Assembly: GCA_043802925.1 (NCBI GenBank) | Contig: JAZDKP010000061.1 | Coordinates: 1 to 29,632, forward strand | Length of the DNA: 29,632 nt | Direction: 5' to 3' | Origin: JAZDKP01 sp043802925 | GTDB lineage: Bacteria; Fibrobacterota; OXYB2-FULL-49-7; JAEUSG01 | Part shown: one piece after another, positions 9,241 through 15,354 of the stretch | Layout: the number at the start of each line of letters is the position of its first letter | Position numbering within the stretch: position 1 is the first letter of the stretch | Made by a program: the position numbers and the translations under genes | Notes under the pieces: model-generated | What the model was told of the DNA's origin: nothing | Database searches by the model: none | What the model saw: the letters and a program-made list of their open reading frames with translations, nothing else

Positions 9241-9402
9241 ATGGCAATAAAAATCATCGCAGTCGTGGCCGGGGCCGGGTTGGGTTATGTTTATTACCGG
9301 GTCATCGGATGTCACGGAGGCTGAGCGCTGACGGGAAATCCCATCACCTCCGTCGTGTACGGGGCGGTCATCGGTTATCTGTTATCCTCGTTTATTAAAT
9401 GA
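9241..9402 (+). CDS. Predicted selenoprotein: DUF6132-like small membrane protein (Sec28)
   Basis: From the ATG at 9241 the frame runs 27 codons to an in-frame TGA (9322-9324) and then a further 25 codons to a final TGA at 9400-9402. The product is 53 residues: a hydrophobic N-terminal helix (I-I-A-V-V-A-G-A-G-L-G-Y-V-Y-Y), the motif G-C-H-G-G-U-A-L-T-G-N-P, then S-V-V-Y-G-A-V-I-G-Y-L-L. In DUF6132-like proteins, as I recall, this motif reads G-C-x-x-G-x-C-x-I-T-S-N-P, so the TGA stands exactly where the second cysteine belongs. AAGGAA precedes the start. The TGA is enclosed by a 7-bp stem and followed by a GGG-AAAT-CCC hairpin. The next gene starts 12 bases later. The alternative is a degenerate pseudogene, but conservation after the TGA argues against this. 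Needs selABCD elsewhere in the genome. Confidence 0.8.
9314..9353 (+). other. Candidate bacterial SECIS element of the DUF6132-like gene
   Basis: ACGGAGG (9314-9320) pairs with CCTCCGT (9347-9353), enclosing the TGA at 9322-9324. Inside, GA-c-GGG (9330-9335) pairs with CCC-a-TC (9340-9345) around an AAAT loop. Hairpin position just 3' of the TGA fits a bacterial SECIS. The loop lacks the E. coli GGU, which is common outside enterobacteria. Pairing was found by eye. Confidence 0.5.
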
Positions 9403-9414
9403 AGGAGCGACACT

Positions 9415-9705
9415 ATGCAACTCAGTGAAAAGGCGGAAAAGGGAATCCAACAGCTCCGGGAAAAAGGGAGCGCCAAAGAAAAATACCTGCGTATTTTTAT
9501 CGAAGGATTCGGCTGAGGCGGGCCGAAATTCGGCGCTGCCCTGGACGGGCAGAAGAAGGATACGGACGCATCGGAGACCGTTGGTGGAATCGAAGTCGTG
9601 TACGAAAAGCGGCTTGTGGGTTTTCTCGACAACGCGGTCCTCGATTACAAGAAAAACTGGTACGGCGAGTCAGTGTTCACCGTCAACCTGGGCGGTTGCT
9701 GCTGA
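9415..9705 (+). CDS. Predicted selenoprotein: HesB/IscA-like (Sec34)
   Basis: From the ATG at 9415 the frame meets an in-frame TGA at codon 34 (9514-9516) and continues to a TGA at 9703-9705, giving 96 residues. The region around it reads R-I-F-I-E-G-F-G-U-G-G-P-K-F-G-A-A-L-D. This matches the known HesB-like selenoprotein family, where Sec replaces the first cluster-ligand cysteine of IscA-type proteins. The protein ends in N-L-G-G-C-C, equivalent to the C-terminal cysteine pair of IscA. A strong AAGGAG lies 8 bases before the start. A hairpin CCGAA/TTCGG follows the TGA. The likely role is Fe-S or metal binding, or thiol/selenol redox chemistry. It lies 12 bases after the other selenoprotein gene and is the last gene before a 104-base gap. 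Gene callers will truncate it. Confidence 0.9.
9517..9541 (+). other. Candidate bacterial SECIS element of the HesB-like gene
   Basis: Immediately after the TGA at 9514-9516, GCCGA (9522-9526) pairs with TCGGC (9530-9534) over a small AAT loop. An outer GGGC (9520-9523) can alternatively pair with GCCC (9538-9541). The spacing of about 5 nt from the TGA is short, so the exact functional fold is uncertain. Confidence 0.45.
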
Positions 9706-9738
9706 AAGTTGTGCAGGTTCTTTCCAGGTTCCTGATAA

Positions 9739-9748
9739 TTGTATATTT
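9739..9748 (+). promoter_or_regulatory. Possible separate promoter of rubrerythrin
   Basis: TTGTATATTT at 9739-9748 contains a -10-like TATATT and lies in an AT-rich 104-base gap between the HesB-like gene and rubrerythrin. The same 10-mer occurs on the minus strand upstream of the ferritin gene (14850-14841). A GTTCTTTCC string also precedes both, but at different distances. This suggests rubrerythrin may have its own start site in addition to read-through from the sigma-54 promoter. Confidence 0.3.
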
Positions 9749-9809
9749 TGAAGTCAGTAAAGAGCATTTTATTTATATTCAATAAACCATCAACTAAGGA
9801 GTTCAAAAT

Positions 9810-10385
9810 ATGGCCGGCATCAAGGGTACAAAGACTGAAAAGAACCTGCTTAAAAGCTTTGCGGGCGAATCCCAGGCCCGCAACCGCTATACCTACTTTG
9901 CGAGCGTGGCGCGCAAGGAAGGTTATATCCAGGTCTCCAATGTTTTCGAAGAGACCGCGGACAACGAAAAAGAGCACGCCAAGCGCATGTTCAAATTTCT
10001 CGAAGGCGGCATGGTGGAAATCACTGCCTCCTATCCGGCCGGTGTTTTGGCCACAACTCCCGAGCACCTCAAAGCCGCGGCTGAAGGCGAAAACGAAGAG
10101 CATACCACATTGTACCCGTCATTTGCCAAAACCGCGCGCGAAGAGGGTTTCCCCAAGGTGGCTGAAATGTACGACGCCATCGGCGTGGCGGAAAAGCAGC
10201 ACGAAAAGCGCTACCGCGGCCTCCTGGCGGGCATTCAGACCGACAAGGCGTTCAAGAAGGCGTCACCTGTCAAATGGCGCTGCACCAATTGTGGCTACAT
10301 TCACGAAGGGAACGCGGTGCCCGAGACCTGTCCGGCCTGCCTGCATCCCGGAAAATATTTCGAAGTGCTCGCGGAGAACTGGTAA
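9810..10385 (+). CDS. rbr: Rubrerythrin
   Basis: The 191-residue protein is a standard two-domain rubrerythrin. The N-terminal ferritin-like di-iron domain has glutamate/histidine ligands at G-E-S (E20), E-K-E-H (E53, H56), E-N-E-E-H (E94-E97) and E-K-Q-H (E128, H131). The C-terminal rubredoxin domain has C158-x2-C161 and C174-x2-C177. It reduces hydrogen peroxide to water in the cytoplasm of anaerobes, with electrons delivered through rubredoxin. The start is preceded by AAGGAG. The next two genes, rubredoxin and a flavin/2Fe-2S reductase, form a plausible electron-delivery chain. Length and motifs are complete. Confidence 0.97.
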   Translation: MAGIKGTKTEKNLLKSFAGESQARNRYTYFASVARKEGYIQVSNVFEETADNEKEHAKRMFKFLEGGMVEITASYPAGVLATTPEHLKAAAEGENEEHTTLYPSFAKTAREEGFPKVAEMYDAIGVAEKQHEKRYRGLLAGIQTDKAFKKASPVKWRCTNCGYIHEGNAVPETCPACLHPGKYFEVLAENW

Positions 10386-10411
10386 CGCATCATTAACACT
10401 TGGAGTCAACC

Positions 10412-10573
10412 ATGAAAAAGTACGTCTGCGCTGTCTGCGGCTACGTGTACGACCCGGCCAAGGGCGATCCCGATAACGGCGTGGCGCCCGGCACCCCGTT
10501 CGAAAAATTGCCCGCGGACTGGACCTGCCCTGAGTGCGGAGTGGGCAAAGAAGAGTTCTCCCCTGAAGTCTGA
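10412..10573 (+). CDS. rub: Rubredoxin
   Basis: This 53-residue gene encodes a complete rubredoxin. The iron-binding cysteines are in C6-A-V-C9-G-Y-V-Y-D-P and C39-P-E-C42-G-V, and the conserved aromatic and P-G-T-P-F-E-x-L-P-x-D-W elements are all present. It carries single electrons at low potential, most likely from the downstream reductase to rubrerythrin. TGGAG precedes the ATG. It lies 26 bases after rubrerythrin and 34 before the reductase, so it is clearly in the same transcription unit. Confidence 0.97.
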   Translation: MKKYVCAVCGYVYDPAKGDPDNGVAPGTPFEKLPADWTCPECGVGKEEFSPEV

Positions 10574-10607
10574 CATGCCGGGATTTTTCCGGCGTGGCTA
10601 AAACCGT

Positions 10608-11603
10608 ATGGCCGTCATTGACATCAACAACGGATACCGCCGGATTACCGTGTCCGATAGGGGGCGCAGCCTCCTCTCCATCCTCCATAATAATGATGTA
10701 TTCATTCCCTCTGCCTGCGGGGGGCAGGGCGCGTGCGGTTATTGCCGCGTGCGTGTTCTTCAAGGAGGCGGGCCGGTCACGGACAGGGAAAAAGTGCGCC
10801 TCAAGCCCGAGGAGCTGGACACGGGACTCCGGCTTTCCTGCCAGATTGAAGTGGAGGACGACATTTCAATCGAAATCCCGGCCCAGCGCTTTACTTCCAA
10901 ACGCTTTACAGCCAAGGTCGAATTCAAGCGCCTGCTCACGCCCACCATCCTCCACCTCCGGCTGACGCTGACCGTTCCTACGGAAATCACGTTTGTTGCC
11001 GGACAGTACGTCCAGCTCGAGTCCAGGCCCATGGGCGCAGTGCCTGCGGTGTCACGCGCTTATTCCATCGCAACGCCTCCTTCGCAAAGGAACGCTGTGG
11101 AACTTATCCTCCGCCGCCTTCCCCACGGCATCAGCACCACCTGGGCCTTTGACCATTTGCATGAAGGGGAGGAGGTGGCTTTTACGGGCCCGCACGGGAG
11201 CTTCCGTCTGTCGGATACGCAGGCGCCGTTTATCATGGCCGCGGGTGGAAGCGGCATGGCGCCCATTCGCAGCATTCTCTACGACATGAACGATAAGGGC
11301 ATCCGGAGGCCTGGTACTTACTTTTTCGGCATGCCAGCGGAAGCGGACCTGTTTATGAACGATGAAATGGCGTCGCTTGCCGCTGCGTTGCCTGATTTTT
11401 ATTTTGTCCCTGTGGTCATGCGGTCCGGTGCGGACTGGAAGGGCGACACGGGTACGCCCATTGACGCAGTGGAACGGCGTTTTTCGGATCTTTCCGCCCA
11501 TGAGGCCTATCTCTGCGGGTCGCCCGGCATGATCGAAGCATGCATCCGGAGCTTTACCGCGCGCGGCATGAAGGAAAGCGCAATCTTTTACGATAAGTTT
11601 TAA
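10608..11603 (+). CDS. 2Fe-2S/FAD-dependent NAD(P)H oxidoreductase (NqrF-like, soluble)
   Basis: The 331-residue protein has an N-terminal plant-type ferredoxin domain (1-95) with cluster cysteines C37, C43, C46 and C78 (C-x5-C-x2-C-x31-C). Next is an FAD-binding domain with R-A-Y-S-I-A (150-155), then an NAD(P)-binding domain with A-A-G-G-S-G-M-A-P (211-219) and a C-terminal C-G-S-P-G-M motif. This order matches NqrF and bacterial phenol/methane oxygenase reductases. Unlike NqrF there is no N-terminal membrane anchor, so it should be soluble. Placed after rubrerythrin and rubredoxin, it is a good candidate for the NAD(P)H-rubredoxin reductase. It ends 2 bases before the enzyme I-like gene. 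The start has only a weak ribosome-binding site. Confidence 0.92.
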   Translation: MAVIDINNGYRRITVSDRGRSLLSILHNNDVFIPSACGGQGACGYCRVRVLQGGGPVTDREKVRLKPEELDTGLRLSCQIEVEDDISIEIPAQRFTSKRFTAKVEFKRLLTPTILHLRLTLTVPTEITFVAGQYVQLESRPMGAVPAVSRAYSIATPPSQRNAVELILRRLPHGISTTWAFDHLHEGEEVAFTGPHGSFRLSDTQAPFIMAAGGSGMAPIRSILYDMNDKGIRRPGTYFFGMPAEADLFMNDEMASLAAALPDFYFVPVVMRSGADWKGDTGTPIDAVERRFSDLSAHEAYLCGSPGMIEACIRSFTARGMKESAIFYDKF

Positions 11604-11605
11604 AT

Positions 11606-13654
11606 ATGACAAACGAACTGGACCCGTCCGACCGCTCGCTCTCCGGTTTTCTTGGCGATGATTCGCGCGCCTACGCGGACATTGTTGAATCCGACGCGCG
11701 TGCGCTGGCTTCCAGCGGTATTGAAAAAGGGCTTCTCCTGAACGGCCTCCGCGACACTTTTGACCGTGCGCGCGCGGCCCTGGGCGCTGAAATCGAAGTC
11801 CTGCCCGGGCTCACGGTGGTTTACCACGAGGCCAAGGGCCGCGTGAGTTCGCCGTTTAAGAACGATGGTGCCTTTGAAAAGGGCGAGGCTGTGCTCACGC
11901 AGGCCGGCACGGGTGAGCGGTTGATACTTTCAGCTCTGTCCCTGCACCTCATGGAACAACACGGCTTTTTCCAGGGACGTGGCGCTTACTTCCGCGTGGA
12001 GCCCCTGCTGGCCGCGGACATGCTCCGGCTCATCGATAAAAGTACGCCCCGTGTCTTTCCCGGCGTACCGCTCGCGCCCGGTAAGGCCGCGGCCGCGGTC
12101 TGCCTTTACGCGGCGCATCACCACCGCAGCGTGGCCGAATATGACCTCGCCGGTGAACCGGATATTGTACGGGAGACCGCGCGGTACGAAAGCGCGCTTA
12201 CGCAGGTGGCCGATGAACTTACAAAGGCCGCGGCCGAGGTCGAAGCCTCCATCGGCAAGGCCGAGGCTGAAATTTTCATGGCGCAGTACCATATCTTACG
12301 CGATCCCGAGGTTTCAGTAAAAGTGCGCGCCAACATCCGGCAGCAGAAAAAGAACGCGGACTATGCCGTGAACGCGGTCTATCGTCAATACGAAGAGAGC
12401 TTTGAAAAGCTGGACAACAGCTACCTCAAGGAGCGCGCCAATGACATCGCGGACATCCGGCGCCGCGTGCTCGACAAGCTCCAGGACGTGTCGCCCGGCT
12501 TCCTGTGCAAGGGCCGTAATTCCTGCTCGCGCGGGCAGGGTCGCATCATTATCACCGAAACGCTGACGCCCGCCATGATTGCTGGAACGGACTTCACCCA
12601 GGTTCGCGGTTTTGCGACCGAGCACGGCGGCAAGGGGTCGCATGCGGCCATCCTCGCACGGGCGCTGGGCATTCCGGCCGTGTCGGGCATCCATGGGATC
12701 ATGGAACTCGTCCGGTGCGGGGACCGGGTGCTCATTGACGGTGACAAAGGCATGGTCACGCTCCATCCGGGTGCAGGGGAGGACTTCGGTCTCCTGCCGG
12801 GTGCGCCAGAGGAAGCGACAGGCGCGTCCGTATCGCTGCCCGGCACCGAGGCCCTGGCCAATGTGAACATGCCTGAGGAGCTCGAATGGGCGCAACGGGT
12901 GCACGCGGATGGTGTGGGCCTGTTTCGCACGGAGTTTCTATTTGTCAAGTCCAACCGGCTGCTTTTGGAGGAGGAACAGGTCCGGATCTATTCCGAGGTC
13001 GTGAAAAAGATGGAGGGAAAGCCCGTTACTTTCCGGCTTCTGGACGTGGGCGGGGACAAGCCCCTGCCGTTTCTGCCCATTGAAAAAGAGGAAAACCCCG
13101 CGCTTGGCTGGCGCGGCGCGCGTTTTCTCCTTGGCAATCCCGACCTGCTGCGCACCCAGCTGCGCGCGCTCGCGAGGGCCTCGGCTGCGGGGCCGTTGCG
13201 CGTGCTCTTTCCCATGGTCATCGATGCGGAGCAATTCCGGGCCCTCGCGGCCGAAGCCGAGACTGCCGTATCCAATGTCCGCGCCGACCGCGGGCGCATA
13301 AAACTCGGCGCCATGTTCGAGGTCCCGAGCGCGGTGTTCGAAGCCCGTGCCATCCTGGCGCTGGCCGATTTCGGGAGCATCGGCAGCAACGACCTTGTCC
13401 AATACCTGCTGGCCGTGGACCGCAACAATGAGCGTGTGCAGAACGACTACAACTCCGACCACCCGGCCCTGTGGGCGGTCCTGGATGCGCTTTCACGCGC
13501 GGCCCGGGACGCCGGCCGACTGTTGTCGCTTTGCGGCGAAATGGCGGCCGTGCCGGGTGTGGCGGGCCGGCTGTATGACATCGGCATCCGCTCGCTTTCC
13601 GTGAGCCCCCGTTTTGTTCCCGCGGTGCGCGCCGAAATGGCCCGCCGCGCGTAA
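11606..13654 (+). CDS. PTS enzyme I-like phosphoenolpyruvate phosphotransferase with N-terminal extension
   Basis: Residues from about 152 to 682 match PTS enzyme I. They include F-P-G-V-P-L-A-P-G-K at the start, the phosphorylated histidine in G-G-K-G-S-H346-A-A-I-L-A-R, and the PEP-binding barrel with G-V-G-L-F-R-T-E-F, L-D-V-G-G-D-K, G-S-N-D-L-V-Q-Y and L-C-G-E-M-A. All catalytic motifs are intact. The first 150 residues are extra: typical enzyme I is about 575 residues, and this part does not look like HPr or GAF. There is no HPr or enzyme II gene nearby. It starts 2 bases after the reductase stop, so it is cotranscribed with redox genes. It may phosphorylate a regulatory HPr, or link PEP status to oxidant defence; this role is inferred. 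Confidence 0.88.
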   Translation: MTNELDPSDRSLSGFLGDDSRAYADIVESDARALASSGIEKGLLLNGLRDTFDRARAALGAEIEVLPGLTVVYHEAKGRVSSPFKNDGAFEKGEAVLTQAGTGERLILSALSLHLMEQHGFFQGRGAYFRVEPLLAADMLRLIDKSTPRVFPGVPLAPGKAAAAVCLYAAHHHRSVAEYDLAGEPDIVRETARYESALTQVADELTKAAAEVEASIGKAEAEIFMAQYHILRDPEVSVKVRANIRQQKKNADYAVNAVYRQYEESFEKLDNSYLKERANDIADIRRRVLDKLQDVSPGFLCKGRNSCSRGQGRIIITETLTPAMIAGTDFTQVRGFATEHGGKGSHAAILARALGIPAVSGIHGIMELVRCGDRVLIDGDKGMVTLHPGAGEDFGLLPGAPEEATGASVSLPGTEALANVNMPEELEWAQRVHADGVGLFRTEFLFVKSNRLLLEEEQVRIYSEVVKKMEGKPVTFRLLDVGGDKPLPFLPIEKEENPALGWRGARFLLGNPDLLRTQLRALARASAAGPLRVLFPMVIDAEQFRALAAEAETAVSNVRADRGRIKLGAMFEVPSAVFEARAILALADFGSIGSNDLVQYLLAVDRNNERVQNDYNSDHPALWAVLDALSRAARDAGRLLSLCGEMAAVPGVAGRLYDIGIRSLSVSPRFVPAVRAEMARRA

Positions 13655-13668
13655 ACCCACCCCCTCGC

Positions 13669-13699
13669 CCCCTCCCTCCCGCGACGGCAGGGAGGGAGT
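13669..13699. repeat. GC-rich inverted repeat / possible terminator after the redox cluster
   Basis: CTCCCTCC (13672-13679) pairs with GGAGGGAG (13691-13698), starting 17 bases after the enzyme I-like stop. The 203-base convergent gap holds this repeat and another at 13807; no gene is visible between them. Either could terminate transcription, but neither has a clean T-tract. Confidence 0.5.
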
Positions 13700-13806
13700 T
13701 TGCCTGATGAATAACCAATAAGAATTCACGACTTGTTTACCAAGAAGGACAATACTAAAATTCCAAAAATAGCAGGCAGAATGGTGGAATTATTATTCAG
13801 AGAATG

Positions 13807-13837
13807 CCCCCTCCCTTTTTCCGAAAAAGGGAGGGGG
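13807..13837. repeat. Perfect 31-bp inverted repeat before the desulfoferrodoxin stop
   Basis: Two 15-bp arms (13807-13821 and 13823-13837) are perfect complements around one central base. It lies just past the end of the minus-strand desulfoferrodoxin gene, and on that strand can act as a terminator hairpin. The C-rich/G-rich composition is typical of dispersed intergenic repeats. Confidence 0.6.
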
Positions 13838-13857
13838 AAAGGGGGTGGGTTTCCAGT

Positions 13858-14235
13858 TCAGCTTTTCCAGAGGCCGTGCTTGTTGCAATAGGCGCGCGCG
13901 GAGACCGGGCCGAACTCACCGTCGAACACAGCTTCGGGTTGGTCACCGGGTTTGAGGTAGCGGAGGAGCACCGCGTTTTCCGTGTGCAGTTCCACGAACT
14001 CGATGTAATGGTCCGGGTCCATGGGATGCGCCACGGCGCCGACTTTGACAACGACCCGGGTGGCTGATTTTTCAATGATTGGCACGTGCTTTTCCTTTGC
14101 CGCGTCCACCGTGTTCTCCACCAGAAGCTTCATCTCTTGACCGCAGCACACCAGTGTGCCGCCGCCTTTATGCACTACCTCCACAATGTTGCCGCAAAGG
14201 CCGCACTTCCAAACTTCCTTCAATGCTTTGACCAT
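13858..14235 (-). CDS. dfx: Desulfoferrodoxin (2Fe superoxide reductase)
   Basis: The 125-residue protein is a complete two-domain desulfoferrodoxin. The N-terminal desulforedoxin centre has C11-x2-C14-x15-C30-C31. The superoxide-reductase centre has E48-K49-H50-V-P, H70-P-M-x3-H76-Y-I and C117-N-x-H120-G-L-W, supplying the four histidines and one cysteine of the catalytic iron. It reduces superoxide to hydrogen peroxide in the cytoplasm, taking electrons from rubredoxin, which is encoded 3.3 kb away. TAAGGAGG immediately upstream fixes the start. It lies 40 bases after ferritin on the same strand, so the two likely form one operon. All ligands are present. Confidence 0.97.
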   Translation of the reverse strand: MVKALKEVWKCGLCGNIVEVVHKGGGTLVCCGQEMKLLVENTVDAAKEKHVPIIEKSATRVVVKVGAVAHPMDPDHYIEFVELHTENAVLLRYLKPGDQPEAVFDGEFGPVSARAYCNKHGLWKS

Positions 14236-14275
14236 AGGACCTCCTTATCAGATGATAATTAGTTTTCGTTGCCGG

Positions 14276-14803
14276 TTACGCGATTGCGGCGCCTGCACCT
14301 GTGGCCGGGGGTACGAACACGCGTTTGGCCAGCTCCTGATCAATCATGAAGAGCCCGGCGCCCTGGCCGCCCGACAGGCGGACCTTGTTCAATACCTTGG
14401 TGAAATTGGCCTCCTCTTCGACCTGTTCATCGATAAACCATTTGAGAAAACTCACGGCCGCATGGTCGCTTTCCTTGATGGCGAGGTCCATGAGCGCACT
14501 GATGCGCGCGGTCACGAACTTTTCGTGTTCCAGGCCGTAAGTGAAAAGGTCTTCAGGAGTCTTGTAGTCGGTCTTGGGCCCGTCGATGGGCTTGAGGAGC
14601 AAGGTACCGCCTCGGTCGTTCTGGAAGTTGTAGAACTTCATGGCATGCATGCGCTCTTCCTTGGTCTGCACGTCCATCCAGTTGGCAAAGCCTTCGAGGT
14701 CATGGTCGAGGCACCAGGCCTGCATCTGTAGATAGAGGTACTCGGAAAACAACTCCTTGTTGATTTGTTCGTTGATGGCGTCCTGCAGTTTCTGGGAAAT
14801 CAT
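14276..14803 (-). CDS. ftnA: Non-haem ferritin
   Basis: The 175-residue protein aligns with bacterial FtnA: K-E17-L-F-S-E-Y-L-Y24 and E49-E50-R-M-H53 give the ferroxidase site ligands E17, E50 and H53, with a second helix pair carrying H-E-K-F-V-T and E-Q-V-E-E-E. The C-terminal tail is alanine/glycine-rich. It stores iron in the cytoplasm and removes the Fe(II) that would fuel Fenton chemistry. I start it at the ATG at 14803, preceded by AAAGGAA; a longer frame to 14956 adds a non-homologous leader. It is followed by desulfoferrodoxin. The 290-base gap upstream holds AT-rich promoter-like sequence, including TTGTATATTT at 14850-14841, and no gene. Confidence 0.96.
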   Translation of the reverse strand: MISQKLQDAINEQINKELFSEYLYLQMQAWCLDHDLEGFANWMDVQTKEERMHAMKFYNFQNDRGGTLLLKPIDGPKTDYKTPEDLFTYGLEHEKFVTARISALMDLAIKESDHAAVSFLKWFIDEQVEEEANFTKVLNKVRLSGGQGAGLFMIDQELAKRVFVPPATGAGAAIA

Positions 14804-15093
14804 GGCCGGATTCCTTTCATTAATTTCATCGATGCCGTTTAAATATACAAAAAGAGTGTGCCTGTGGGTAGGGAAAGAACGGGGCCATGTGTTTGCTTTA
14901 CAGCTTTGCGCAATAGATGTATATTTTATTGTAATGCTGTTGTTTGATGCAATCACCCCAATACCGCCGTTTTCCTGTTTTATAAGACAGTACGGGAGCG
15001 CCGTTGGACTTGTGCGGTTGCAAAACAGCTGGATGATACAGGTTTTCTGATTACCGCGTATCCGACGGACAAAATCAAGGAAGGGACAAAAAT

Positions 15094-15306
15094 ATGGCCA
15101 CAGTAAAAGTATCGCACGATCGCGAAGGGAATACCATGACCGTATGGTTTGGAGACTCCTCTCAGGAATACATCTGCGAAGAAACAGGCGAGGAAATTTT
15201 TCTCATGAAGGACCGGAGCGGCCATGTCATTGGATTTGAGAAATTGAATTTCCTCCCTGCCAATGAAAAGAGAGCGGACATCTCCTTTGAGAGTGTTTCC
15301 GTATAA
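15094..15306 (+). CDS. DUF2283 family protein
   Basis: This 70-residue protein has the typical DUF2283 shape: a short beta-rich domain beginning V-K-V-S-H-D-R-E-G-N-T-M-T-V-W-F, an acidic turn, then D-R-S-G-H-V-I-G-F-E near residues 40-49. The function is unknown; members often lie beside toxin-antitoxin or small regulatory genes. AAGGAAGGG precedes the ATG, so expression is likely. It lies 48 bases upstream of radA on the same strand and may be cotranscribed. Confidence 0.8.
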   Translation: MATVKVSHDREGNTMTVWFGDSSQEYICEETGEEIFLMKDRSGHVIGFEKLNFLPANEKRADISFESVSV

Positions 15307-15354
15307 GCCGGAATACTCGGAATTCACGTCTAAAGAACAGCGTTCCAAAAATAA

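Noticed and set aside
9425..9751. 108-codon plus-strand frame over the HesB-like gene
   Set aside because: It is arginine/serine-rich shadow sequence in another frame; the readthrough frame carries the conserved HesB-like motif.
14841..14871. Possible sigma-54 promoter before ferritin (GGCAC on the minus strand)
   Set aside because: A -24-like GG is present but there is no GC at the required 10-nt spacing.
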